A stretch of DNA of 64,000 bases, from positions 11,337,300-11,401,299 of the forward strand of contig JALMQS010000187.1 of NCBI GenBank assembly GCA_024734495.1. The letters are read 5' to 3'. The DNA is from Forficula auricularia. Lineage: Eukaryota; Arthropoda; Insecta; Dermaptera; Forficulidae. This document shows, one piece after another, positions 12,483 through 26,600 of this stretch. Both the position numbers and the translations under genes were made by a program. The notes under the pieces are model-generated. The model did no database searches. It saw nothing but the letters and a program-made list of their open reading frames with translations, and had not been told where the DNA came from. The stretch's first letter is position 1. The number at the start of each line of letters is the position of its first letter.

Positions 12483-15400
12483 GTGAGTCCCTTCTTTTAA
12501 TTTACAAACAGAAATAAGCAAGACAAGTGCGAGTAGGGCTCGTAATATCAACGATTCTAATATCTTATCTTAGTGGCGTCTTTTTACCGATAGCCACCTG
12601 TAAACATTGAAAGCTATATGGACGGACAGGATATAACATATTATACGAAAATTATTGTGAATTAATTCTTTAGTAGACGGGGGCCGGGTGGAAAAGTTTC
12701 AAGGGCCGGATTTGGCCCGCGGGCTATAGTTTGGGGATCCCTGTCTTTATACTAATAAACCAGCTGCGATGCCTCACCTCGGCGGGCATCTTGCTTTTTA
12801 AAATAATAATTTAATTAATCTAGTACGTTTGCAGGTATTTGGACAGGAAGGTGTAAATCAAAAAATTGTCATTGATTAATATTAAGATCATAATCATTGA
12901 GATGCCTGATGATGCCAAAATAAAGTTGGCGAAACGTCGCATAAATCAATAACAATTTTTTGATTTACACCTTCCTGTCCAAATACCTGCAAACGTACTT
13001 GATTAATTATATAATATGGATGCAATGGACTTTAATAATAATAATTTATTTTCCGAATTTTAATAAAATTTATTTGTCATGAATTATTACCGGGTTTTAA
13101 AATAATAATTTAAATTTCTTAATTTTAATAAATTTTATTTATCATGAATTATTACCGGGTTTTAAATTGAAGTGAATAATTTAAATTTCCTAATTTTAAT
13201 AAATTTTATTTATCATGAATTATTACCGGGTTTTAAAATAATAATTTAAATTTCCTAATTTTAATAAAATTTATTTATCATGAATTATTACCGGGTTTTA
13301 AATTGAAGTGAATAATTTAAATTTCCTAATTTTAATAAATTTTATTTATCATGAATTATTACCGGGTTTTAAAATAATAATATTTAAATTTCCTAATTTT
13401 AATAAAATTTATTTATCATGAATTATTACCGGGTTTTAAAATAATAATTTAAATTTCCTAATTTTAATAAATTTTATTTGTCATGAATTATTACCGGGTT
13501 CTAAAATAATAATTTAAATTTCCTAATTTTAATAAAATTTATTTGTTATGAATTATTACCGGGTTTTAAAATAATATTTCTCGTGTGCAGCGGGCTTATG
13601 ACTTCCACCCGGACCTACCGAGTAATATAATGAATATATGTTTTTCTAATTTAACCTTGTTAATTAATTGACTTATTTATTTTAAAACCCACTAAAAGTT
13701 CATTACAAATATTATTTTATATTAAAATTGGAAATTTTTATTAATTCAATATTCTCGGAATTTCTAACAAAACTTACCCTGGAGACTAAAAACACAGACT
13801 AGATTAAACCAACTATATCGGACTTAACACCTTTTATTTTAAAATTTTTACTGAGATATACACTATAATCGCCCTAAAACACCTATATAATAATAATACA
13901 CTAAAATTACTTGTGCTTCTTTTCCAAATTAAATATCAAATTGTATATGCTATACTTACCCTCTCGATTAATAAAAAATAAAAATATTATAGGGTAAAGT
14001 ACTACAACAGTTTTTCAATTAGGAACCTTATTTTCAAATTTTTCCACGCATTGACCTTTCAGGGGGATATTAACGGACGAAAAAAAATGAAAAAAGTCTT
14101 TATCTAAGTATGAACGTATTATTATTATTTTTTACTGGTTTATTATCTCGAAAACTAAAAATGTTAGAAACTTCAAAATAGTCTTAAAATAATCTATATC
14201 TATCTATCTATATGTATTATAATCGACTTGCGTGAGGTGATTTTTTTTCACTTTATCCAATCTGAAGCATGGACAAATTATTGTAATCGGTCTCGTTTTA
14301 TTTTAAAACCCGATAATAATTCATGACAAATGAAATTGATTAAAAATTCGGAAATTAACGTACGCCTGGCGCAGCTAGTATATACCGGGTGAGTTTTTTT
14401 TTTTTTTTTTTTTTTTTTGAGACAGTCTTATAACTGCATTATATGGAAAAAAGTTCCAAATAAAAGTTTATTTATATCGAGGGGGAAACTAAAATACCAT
14501 ATTGTTTGGCGACGTAGAACAAGCTTTCAAGGGTATTTCTAGGACAAGTTCTGTTTTTAAAGCGAACCCTATATTTTTCTATACGTCTACTTATTCTACA
14601 AAAAAAACTGAACAACTTTCATAAGAACTATTTTTTAATATGACATCAAATAAAGGCAATATATGAATCAATTAGATTTCAAAAAAAAATTTAATAATTA
14701 TTTTTAACAATCATTCAACTTAATTATCAATAAATAATGATCAAATATTTAATTATTAAATAAATAATTTAATAATTTTTCGACACTGTTCTGAGACATA
14801 TTCTAGTCTAGAGTGTATTGCAAGTCTTGTGGATGAATTCCAGTTCCAATTTCCTTATTTTGGCCTGTTCCAATTTCTTCGTAGCCTTTACATTTCCTGT
14901 TTATTATTTTTTTTTAAACAGATTTTACAACACAATAAAATGAAGCTTGTGAGGGTGCATTCATATTAGGAAACAGCTCAGCATTCATTTCAATGGCAGT
15001 GCCATAACACTTCTTTCACTTCACCCCATAAATTAAGACCATTTTAATTCTGTCTTCAACAAAAAAATGCTCTATTTTTATTATGGTAATACAATATAAC
15101 TATCTACTGGATTGACACGAGAAAAAAACTTTTTAAACTCAAAAAGTTTAAATTGAAAGTTTTTGCCGAGAGTAGCAGAATTTTCATATATTGAAGGAGA
15201 CAATAAAAGAGTGTGTCTTCTGCTGGAATTATAAATTTTATTTATTTATAACGAGACTATAGTTTCAAGGGCTTTGCCCTCTTCATCAGTCTATATCAGA
15301 AACTATAGTCTCGTTATAAATAAATAAAATTTATAATTCCAGCAGAAGACACACTCTTTTATTGTCTCCTTCAATCAAAAAGTTTAAGTAGTTCAATTAA

Positions 15401-17570
15401 GTAAAAAATAATGTCTTAAATATGTGTATAATTAAGTTTGAAGATCATTATAAACACTTATTTTCATTGTTGTGACTTTATAATTTAATAATTATTTATT
15501 TAATCATTATTATTTGATAATTAAGTTGAATGATTGTTAAAAATAATTATTAAATTTTTTTGAGATCTAATAATTGATTTAATATTTTTTTTTATTTGAT
15601 GCCATATAAAAATAAGCTGACGTGTTCTGATGTGGCCATCCACTTGACTTTACCATACAACCTGGCCCCTCTCCTTATATTTAATATTTAATAAAATTAT
15701 TTCTAATCATGTAGGGGAGGGGGATTAGTTTTTGCTTTTTAGACTTCTGGGATCCCACTGATTATGTATACAAAATTTGGTTGAGTTTGGTCAAATGGCC
15801 TAGATTTTTAATTTTTAACCCCCTCCACCCCCTTAATTTTGGGTCGATATGCACCAAAATCTAATCAGCTCTTAATCTCAATGGACCAAAACTACGTGTG
15901 AAATTTGGTTTCTATATTCACACTAGTTTTTGAGCTAGCTCGTCCACAAAATTTGGTAACGCACAGACTAACTAACAGACTAACAGACATTTTGACAAAA
16001 CAATTATTATCTCGAAAAATATAATTTTTTCGATGTTCACTTATTAGGGCTTTTTTGTAGACCAAAATGCCATGGTTTCGCTCAATTTTTTAAATCGAAA
16101 TAGTTTCAGCCGTTTTTGAGATATTTCGAAAAAAAGAAGGAAAAAACACTTTTTTTCATGCACGATTACAATACTTGACCATACCCTGTATGGTAAAGTA
16201 AAATAGTTTTATAAAAAGTTGTTCAGTTCTTTTTGTAGATTCAGAATGTGTACAGAAAAATATAGGTTTCTATTTAAAAAGCAGAACTTGACCTCGAAAT
16301 ACCCTTGAAAGTTTGTTCTAGGTCGACAAACAATAGCGTAGTTTAGTTTCCCTCTGATATAAATAAACTTTTATTTGATAAAAAAACTCACCCGGTATAC
16401 AAGAATTGCTCATTTAGTCGTATAAGATAAGACGATTCTTTAAAAAAATTTATCTTCTTTGTTTTTAATGGAATTTACCGATAGTTTTTTTATTTTTTTT
16501 TATTTTTGTTTTTTAATCTACAAAGTTACCAAATTTTATCTTTAATTTATTCAAACGTTGTTTTTCCAAGTGTTTGCGTCTTACGTGAGTAGTATATAAG
16601 TATTAGCGCAATCAGTAAAAGTTTTATAAATATTAAATTTTTTTTTCTCTCTAAAACCTTTTACTTTTTAATCAGAGAATAAATATTGACATTTTTATTT
16701 TCAGTTAAATATTAAATATTTAAAATCGAAATATGAGCAAAATTATTTCATTTGTATTTTTAGAGTAAATTATAATAATAAAAGATCAAATTCTATTCGG
16801 CTGCATAATAAGTATTAAATTATATCAATTTTCCAGAAGAAAAGGAACAATAATACTAAGTGTTATATCAAACGTTCAATAGCAACGTTTCGCTGTTTTA
16901 TTACTGCTTCTATATGCTCTATAAAAAAACAAATACACTACGGTGCAAAAAAATCGACCCACTAATAAAAACTTTATTAAAAAGGAAATTATTTTTAAAA
17001 TTTTTACAAATATTCATATAATTTGTTCCATTAACTCTTAAACTAACATATTCAATAAATATTGTTGATAATTTTTGAATTTTATATAAAAAAAAATAAG
17101 TAAAATTAAATTAAAAGATACAATTACAAATTATCATACTTTCTCAATATTACTTTACATTTAAATAAAGTTTTAATAAAAGATCAATTTGAAATATCAA
17201 TAAAATGAATAATTTCGAATTAAGCATCATTGATAGAAATATAAAATATACAAAATGGATATTTCTGAAGTTCAAGCAGTTCAAATTGGGTGCCTAATTA
17301 ATCAAGGGCTAAGTCAACGACAAGTGGCAAGTACACTTGCAATAAGCAATAATTTCAATAATGGATCGTTCCTTGTAAAAAAATTAAAATTGATTTACTG
17401 GGGGGGGGTCGATAGGCTAGTCGGTAGCGTGACAGCGAGCTAACCAGGAGACCCGGGTTCGAATCCGACTCGAGGCAGCCAGCCAAAATCTGACCCCGGG
17501 AGTAGAGACAAATTTTAAAAATATATCTAGTATCGTAATTAGGCTTATGGCTAGAAAGGCCGAAAAAGCC

Positions 17571-17604
<34 letters not shown>

Positions 17605-20600
17605 TTACTATTTAATAAAGTTTTTATTGGTGGGTCGATTTTTTTGCACTTCAATTTATTTATACTATCTCAAATTAATAAAACAGCGTAACGTTGCTAT
17701 TTCTCTTTTGATATATCACTTAATATTATTGTTTATTTTCCTCTGAAAAATTGATATATATATAATAATAATATTAATTTGTATTTTTGGAGTATTTTGC
17801 TCGTAGAAAAAAAATGACTTTTTCAAGACTAGTTACGATTTCTGCAAATTTCGCGGATTGTGATGGGAAGAGTGAGCTATCGCAGCCAGATTAAGCGTAG
17901 AACTGATCTAGTTTTATATTTTAATTATAAATACCTGGAGCCACCGAGCGATGCTCGGCAACTTTTTGCTTCAGTTAAAAGTTATATATTAATATTATTT
18001 TTAATTTAAAATTCTGATAAAAACCACCCCGGCACTCCAACCCCTGGACCCCAATTTCATACCAGCCCCGATGCGCCCCTGGACCCCCGCCCTATACCGC
18101 ACCCGCACACCACACCCCCGCCACGTCCCCTGGATAACCGCCCCCGCCCACTGCACCCCCGCTATGCCCCCTGGACCCCGAAACCGCCACTCCACCAACC
18201 CTGCACCCCACCTCTTGCTCCACCCACCCCCACTTTTTGCATTTTTAATTATTCTAGTGGCCCACAGATTATGTATATATAGGTATATAAATAAATTCCG
18301 TATAATTATTTTTTTAATTAAATAACAGTTTATCGAGTTTTATAATAATCAATTAAATTGGAAAATTCTAATATATAATCATATTTCTTATTAACTCTTT
18401 GTGGGATTTAATACTCGATTTTAAAATCAATTAAATTGTTTAATTTTATTTTATTTTTTTATAAATTTTATTAAACCAATTATTTCACATTAATTAATGT
18501 ATACATTGTATTTTTTGCTTCGATTCCGGAGATTACTTCTCCACCATCGAGTGTCCTTATTCATCTTTAGTCCTTGTTTTTAATAAGAGGAAAAATCTAA
18601 TTAGATAAAAAAAACCTCTTTTCCGATAATTATTTCAATTCCATTATTCCCCAATCAAGTCGATTGGTTTAATTACCCACCATTCCAATTCATTCAATCA
18701 ATCCTGTTTAATTTTTTTTTATAAATTTCATTAACCAATTATTTTACATTAATTAATGTATACATTGTATTTTTAGCTTCGATTCCGGAGATTACTTCTC
18801 CACCATCGAGTGTCCTTATTCATATTTAGTCCGTGTTTTTAATAAGAGGAAAAAATCTAATTAGATAAAAAAAACCTCTTTTCCGATAATTATTCCAATA
18901 CCATATTGCGGAAATTAATCCATCCAATGTTTAATTTTATATATATATATATATTAATATTTGCTATAATTTATTAGTGGGTTTTAAAATTAAAAAACCA
19001 ATTAATAAATAAAAGATAATTGAAAAAAATGTAAACAAACTTTTTATTGATATTTTCATCTATAAATATATACTTTAATTAAGAAAAGATCAATTAAGAT
19101 GAAATTTGTCGAGGTCCAGACCTAGCCAGATTGTTTTCTCATCCTCAAAACATGTTAATAGAGTTGGTTTCATCAAAATCGGTATAGCCGTTTTCAAAAT
19201 AGAACTAAGATACAAACAAATAAACAATTTTTGCTCGTTTAATAAGAGTAGATAAACAAATCAAAATTTATTTTTTGATTTATATATAATTATTTGGTAA
19301 TAATTTTTTTGATTTTAATATGGGTATAAATAATATTTATAATTAGTGGGTTTTATAATAAATAAAATAATAAATATATGTATATTAATAAATTGGAATT
19401 GAATAGTAGCACGTGTGTTTATGTGTTTATCATAACAGCGACTTAGTTTCGATAAAAATATTCAAACATATTGCACTTGTTTTTATCCTGTGATAAGGCA
19501 TTTATGAAAACTTATGGTTAACAAAGTCGGTTGAGTTTATTATGCCTTACACCAGTATGTGTAAATTATAGCTACTGCTAACAGCAAACACACATTTCTT
19601 ATTTATTTTGAATGTAGATTGAAAGAGTATAATAAATTTTAAGGTCTAAGATTTACGGCCGTCTTATCATTTTCCATGAAATGTTTTTTTCACGTAGGTA
19701 CGTATTTGGTAAATTTTAATAAAAAAAATTAAAATAAAAACACCTGTTTGTTCTCGAACATCGGTATAGGAATAAATCTATTGTAGAAGTATTTTAGAGA
19801 TTGTCAACCCCTTTGGAAGTATAGCAAATTTCATAATCTTATTATTTAATTAAAAAGTAAGTAAAATGTTTCATCTTGAACCGACATCTAACTCCTTAAA
19901 AATCCTTATCTTAGTCATCACAATTATTATAGTCAAGTAAGTATTGTAATCGTGCATGAATTTTTTTTTGTAACTTTACCATACAGGGTATGGTCAAGTA
20001 TTGTAATCGTGCATGAAAAAAGTGGGTTTTTTCCTTCATTTTTTCGAAATATATATAGGGTCAAAAAATGAAAATTTAGGCCCTTCTACCAAACTCAACC
20101 AAATTTTGTATACATAATCAGTGGGACCCCAGAAGTCTAAAAATGCAAAAACTAACCCCCTCCCTACATGATTATAAATAATTTTAGGGGCCAAGTTGTA
20201 TGGTAAAGTCAAGTGCATGGCCACATCAGAACACGTCAGCTTATTTTAAGTATTGTATTTGAAATTGAACTGATAGAAAAATTCTCTAAAAATGGCCACT
20301 TTGGAGCTCTCCCACAAAGTCATTTTAATTAGCAAACAAATTAAACGTATTTCTACATATTAAAAAAATCTTTAAAGGGATACCTTACACCCACTATGAT
20401 AAAAAAAAAAAAAATATATTTTTGATTCCATCTACATACTATAAAATATGATCATTCGAAAAATAATAATTCTATTAAAATTTTAATACAATTTTTGATT
20501 TAGTTGAAAATAAATACTAGTATGTATATATAACTTCTAAATTTTAAATTTTTTCTCTAGTTGTAAGTAGGTACAATGCATTGTATATACCGGGTGAATT

Positions 20601-23600
20601 TTTTATCTTGAGACAGTCTTACAACTCAAAAACAGTGCAATATATGAAAAAAAAGTTTCAAATAAAAGTTTATTTATATGGAGGGGGAAACTAAATGGCG
20701 CTATTGTTTGTTTACCTAGAACAAGCTTTCAAGGGTATTTCAAGGTCAAGTTCTGTTTTTTAAATAAAAACCTATATGTTTCTGTACGTATTCTGAATTT
20801 ACAAAAAAAACTGAACAACTTTTATTAGAACTATTTTTTTATTTGACATCAAATAAACAAATGATTAAATCAATTTGATCTCAAAAAAAATTTCTAATAA
20901 TTATTTTTAACAATTATTCAACTTAATTATCAAATAATAATGATCAAATATTTAATTATTAAATAAATAATTGAATAATAATCAATAATTTAATAATTTT
21001 CCGACACTGTTCAGTGATATTCCAGAGTGTTATCGTAAATTTTATGGATGAATTCCAGTTCCAATTTCGTTATTTTGGCCTTTTAAGTTTCTTCGTAGCC
21101 TTTACATTTCCTGATTTTTTTTTAATAGATTTACAACACAATAAAATGAAGCTCTTGAGGGAGTATCCCTGTCAGGAAAATGCTCGGCATCAATTTCAAT
21201 TGCAGCCCCACAACACTTCTTCCATATTCACCATAAATTAAGACCATTTTAATTCTGTCTTCAACAAAAAAATGATACATTTTTATTATGATAAGACATT
21301 ATAACTATCTACTGGATTGACACGAAAAATAAACTTTTTTAACTCAAGAATTTTAAGTATTTCAATTAAGTAGAAAATAACCTCTTAAATCTGTGTATAA
21401 TGAAGTTTTAAGATCATTATAAACACTTATTTTCATTGTTTTGACTTTTCGATTTAATAAATATTTATTTAATAATTAATTATTTAATCATTTTTATTTA
21501 AACATTAAATTGAATTATTGTTAAAAATAATTATTAGAGGTTTTTCTGAGATTTTATTGATTTAATATTTTGTTAATTAATAGAGTAAAGGGTGTGTAGT
21601 TTCACAGTGAAACTACACACCCTTTACTCTATTAATTAACATCATGTTTCACCTAAAACCTACACCACTTTCCATAAGTAAAATTAATATTTTGTTTATT
21701 TGATATCGAATAGAAAAATAGTTCTAATGAAAGTTGTTCAGTTTTTTTTTGTAGATTCAGAATATGTACAGACACATATAGGTTTCCATTTAAAAAACAG
21801 AACTTTACATTGAAATACCCTTGAAAGCTTGTTCTTGGTAAACAAACAATAGCGTAGTTTAGTTTCCCCCTTCATATAAATAAACTTTTATTTGAAACTT
21901 TTTTTCATATAATGCACTGTTTTTGAGTTATAAGACTGTCTCAAGATAAAAAACTCACCCGGTATATCTAAAAAATTCAAAACACTCACTTATTTGTATT
22001 AATCTAATTTTAACTTTAAATAAACCAATTGAACTCTGCGTAAGACCTTCAACAAGAAGATATCTGCCACCCACTTCTTAAGACTTAACGTTAATTAACA
22101 CGAAGACTTAATTTATCACGTGAAAGTAGCAGCGATGAGACCTTGGGGCTTCCCCGCCGGCCCTCACGACAAGTTCAATGTTTGAATGAATAATCTATTA
22201 ACTGTTATACCTACATATACTAATAAAAAATAAACTAATACACTTATCGGATATGAACACGGATACGGATCTAGCAGCGATTCATGATCAAGATCGATAA
22301 TAAAATCCAGTTAAATTTAGTATATTTATGACTGTCAATAAAAATGTCATTAATCACCTATTGGGTGATTGAGTTAAAGACCATGGTTCTTTAATAAAAG
22401 CATCGCACAAACAAAATAATCAACAAAATTTGCAGAATCTTTGAAAAAGTTTTCACTTTTTCCTCCTAATATATTTAAAAAATAATTCATTTTTAAGAAG
22501 AGATTCTTAATTTTGTGTTTGTTGTTTTGTAGTGATGCTGAGCATCGTGTGCTTCTCAGCAGCCGCGATGTCGCTGAGCCAGGCAACTTCCACTTCCGCT
22601 ACGGAGTCCTCCAAACCTCCCAACATTATTGTCATAATGGCCGATGATCTGGTTAGTATGCAATCTTGGTATTTAAATTCAAATAACAATTCTAATTAAA
22701 GGGTCGAGTGGATAAAGGTGTTAAGTGATATTTTTGAAAATTTGCATTTTTCCATTGGATAAAGTACTAAGGATTCATGTAAACCAGAGGTCGGGGAACA
22801 TTTTTAGCCATTACCTCAAAATATTTTTGAGTAGGTCGCTATTACCCCTACATCCTGAAAAGAAAGATAAATGTATATTAAAAGAGAAAGAATTCAATCT
22901 TTAGGACAAATTCTAAGATTTTAGTAGAAATATCATTAAATTGCGATTTCAGAGGGGATTCATCCCCTAAGGAGTTGAACCTGAGAACTAACATGCTCAC
23001 TGTAAAAACATATAGTAAATTTACATTTTTTTAACAGTGTAACTACAATGTCCTTCAGTCTATCAGAGCATTATACTCGTAAACTAAATAAGATTCAAAC
23101 TTGAAATTAAAAAATTACTATCGGCGAGAGGTTTTTGGCCTCGAGTGTGCGAGCTGAATGACTGTCTGCCCGGAAAGCATGTTAGTTCTCAGGTCGATTT
23201 CTGAGGGGATGAATCCCCTCTGATATCGCAATTTAATAATATTTCTACTAAAATCTTAGAATTTGTCCTAAAGATTAAATTCTTTCTCTTTTAAAAACTG
23301 TGGTTAATTTGAACCCGAGCTGATTTTTTGATAAAAATTTTTAAGAAAAAATAAAAACCGACTTCAAAAAATTAAATGCAACAAATATAAAAATACACTA
23401 AAAGGTATAAAATAATTATTATCTTATTTAGTTACAACTAAACGACGAAATATTAACACGAAATTGCTTTTTAAAGTCGGTGCCAAACAAACTATACCTA
23501 TAAGCGAGCGTACCCACCAAACGTACTAAGTAAGATCCGTCGAGTGCGATTCATAAAAGGTATATGTTTGGCACCAACTTCAAAAAGTAATTTCGTGTTA

Positions 23601-26600
23601 ATATTTCGTCGTTTAGTTGTAACTAAATAAGATAATAATTATTTTATACCTTTTAGTGTATTTTTATATTTGTTGCATTTAATTTTTTGAAGTCGGTTTT
23701 TATTTTTTTCTTAAAAATTTTTATTTTTCTCTTTTTAGTGATGTTATTAATAGTGATTATATCATCAGAACTTGACCAAATTAATATGACACCATCCCTA
23801 AGACACCCCCTTTCGGATAAAAAAGAACCATCGAAATCGGTTCATAAACAAAGAGGTTAGGTCTAAACAAACCTAATAAAAAAGGTCTAATACCTATGAA
23901 AAAAAATCGAAAAAAAATGGGACCAATCGGAAGCTAGACTGGACCCAATGCAAAAAATTTTTTCAAAATCGGTTGACAATTGGCGGAGATATGAGGTAAC
24001 ATAGGCACAAAAAAAAAAAAAAAAAAAAAAAAAAAATTCAATCGAATAGAGAACCTCCTCCTTTTTTGAAGTCGGTTAAAAAACATTCCAAACTATTTTC
24101 ACAAAAAAAGATGCTCAAATCTTTAGTTTTATGAATGTATATTATTTATCATTTATTGAATTGGAATTTACATGAAAACTATCTGTAAGTAAATAAAAAT
24201 TGTAACATTAACATAATTCAAACTAAAATATCTACTATAATAGTTTATAAAATAGAAATGTTTAAAAATGTCATTATTATCCCCGATAGTTTCATTGTTA
24301 CCCCATTTGGGGTAATTTACCCCGGTTCCCCGACCGCTGATGTAAACCCTTCAAACCTGCTTGTCATATTTCCCCAGATTTTCAATTGATAAAGCGGTTA
24401 TGTTATATTAAACAAAGTTACAGGGTGTTTAAAAAAATGGCTTTTTTTCTCAAAAACGTATTTTTTTCACTTAGGACCTTTATCAACTCGCCCCTTTAAT
24501 TTTTTTTTTATAATGATACTGATATGAGAAGAAGTCGCACGGAAAAGGTTCAACCTGTGAAGTCTGCGGTGGACCCTTCTATCTTGGAAATAAGAAGAGA
24601 TTTAGGGATTGGGTCGGAGTTGAAGGTGCTCCTGGAATCGTGGATGCTGGTCTTGAAAGATTGAAGGTTATATGTTACTGAGAGGGCGTCGGAGGAAGAG
24701 AGTTCCAGTCTCTAGATGTCATAGGGATAAACGAGTTGGCAAAAGCGTTCGTTCGGCTAGTATCCAATTTAAGCACGTAGAGAGAATTCCGATAAGCTCT
24801 ATCTGGTGGTCAAAATTGAAACTAGCCACTATGGGCCAAAAAATTAATCCATACCCTTACCGAGTATCCAATGGGAAACTGAGAATTCCGATACGCTCTA
24901 TCGGGTGGTCTAAATTGAAACTAGCCACTATGGGCTAAAAAATTAATCCACGTCCTTACCAAGTATCCAATGGGAAACTGAGAATTCCGATACGCTCTAT
25001 CTGGTGGTCTAAATTGAAACTAGCCACTATGGGCTAAAAAATTAATCCACGTCCTTACCAAGTATCCAATGGGAAACTGAGAATTCCGATACGCTCTATC
25101 TGGTGGTCTAAATTGAAACTAGCCACTATGGGCTAAAAAATTAATCCACGTCCTTACCAAGTATCCAATGGGAAACTGAGAATTCCGATACGCTCTATCT
25201 GGTGGTCTAAATTGAAACTACCTACTATGGGATAAAAAAATTAATCTACGTCCCTACCAAGTACATAGAACTTTATTTTCTTCAATTTTAAAATTTAAGG
25301 TTATAAAAAAATAAATAAATAAACATATAAAAAATGTTGATCTCCAATGTTTTGGGGGGGCGGTCGCCCCCATCGCCCCCTCCCCTGGATCCGCGCATGG
25401 GTGGGGTGGAGTGGTTTGAGATGGACTGTTTTATTTTATTCCCGTGAAATCCCTTAATTTTTTATATATAATTTTTTATATTTACTATTAATTTATATCT
25501 TTATCATCATTGATAATTAATTTATTAAAAATGCTGATGTAATACGCAAATAAGGAATTTATTTTCAGATTCAGCAACTAAAAATCTTTAAAAATCAAAT
25601 TAAAAATTATTCAAACAATTTTTAATAATTCATTTAAATAAAACATTAAAATTATTATCGTTCCCTATTAACGAACGATAGATAGAATATTAATAAAATT
25701 GTACAACTTTTACGCGATTTATAATCTACACGGTAACTCTCTATTACACTGTTTGACAAAAAATTTCTCCCCGTAAATCTTACAATGGATTCCGTTAGAG
25801 TTTTATATGCTGATTATCATGCAATTTCCCAATTTTTTACAACACGTCAGAGTTTTGAGATATTATTGGTAAAAATTTTGACCTATTTTCGAGTCCCATT
25901 AGATATTAAACAGCAATATTTGAAATCAAAATATTTTGTTAACGTAATAGAAAAAATGTTTAAGAAAAAAATAAAACCGACTTCAAAAAAATTAAACGCA
26001 ACAAATAAAATACACTAAAAGGTATAAAATAATTATTATCTTATTTAGTTACAACTAAACGACGAAATATCAAGATGAAATTACTTTTTAAGTTGGTGCC
26101 AAACAAACTATACCTATAAGCGAGTGTACCCACCAAACGTACAAAGTAAGATCCGTCGAGTGGGATTCATAAAAGGTATATGTTTGGCACCGACTTCAAA
26201 AAGTAATTTCATGTTAATATTTCGTCGTTTAGTTGTAACTAAATAATATAATAATTATTTTATACCTTTTAGTGTATTTTATTTGTTACATTTAATTTTT
26301 TTGAAGTCGATTTTTATTTTTTTCTTAAAAATTATTTTTATTTTTCTCTTTTTAGTGATGTTATTAATAGTGATCATATAATCAGAACTTGACCAAATTA
26401 ATATTGCACCATCCCTAAGATACCCCCTTTCCAATAAAAAAAGAATCATCTAAATCGGTTCATAAACAAAGAAGTTAGTCCTGAACAAACCTAACAAAAA
26501 AATGGGACCAATCGGAACGTAGACTGGACCCAATGCAAAAAAATTTTTCAAAATCGGTTCACAATTGGCGGAGATATGAGGTAACATAGGCACAAAAAAA

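Larger units (their letters stand above)
14384..16402. repeat. TATACCGGGTGAG foldback element, copy 1 (with nested inserts)
   Basis: Ends are TATACCGGGTGAG... and its inverse CTCACCCGGTATA. Arms of about 200-300 bp share GAACAACTTT, GGGTATTTC and ACAAGCTTTCAAGG. Inside are a second foldback (15191-15374) and a reversed ACTTTACCATACA element (15613-16206). Copy 2 is at 20587-21967. Confidence 0.85.
16936..17655 (+). mobile_element. Tc1-like transposon, internally deleted
   Basis: TIRs of about 38 bp: GGTGCAAAAAAATCGACCCA on the left and its inverse TGGGTCGATTTTTTTGCAC on the right, each joined to AATAAAAACTTTATTA. A 5' remnant of the transposase gene remains at 17255-17398. Confidence 0.8.
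16849..17735. repeat. Outer inverted repeat of a three-level nest
   Basis: Arms 16849-16906 and 17680-17735 share TAATAAAACAGCG, AACGTT, TAGCAACGTT and ATATCA...TTAATATTATTG in inverse order. Between them sits a Tc1-like element, which itself contains a SINE. Confidence 0.75.

Noticed and set aside
22535..22651. ATG in exon 2 as the start of the sulfatase
   Set aside because: It gives a possible signal peptide, but the upstream exon at 12455-12482 joins in phase, extends the hydrophobic core and sits in a promoter-like block. An alternative promoter remains possible.
24672..24938. 88-codon ORF
   Set aside because: It runs from a LINE fragment into the 99-bp satellite; the repeated peptide is only the satellite unit translated.
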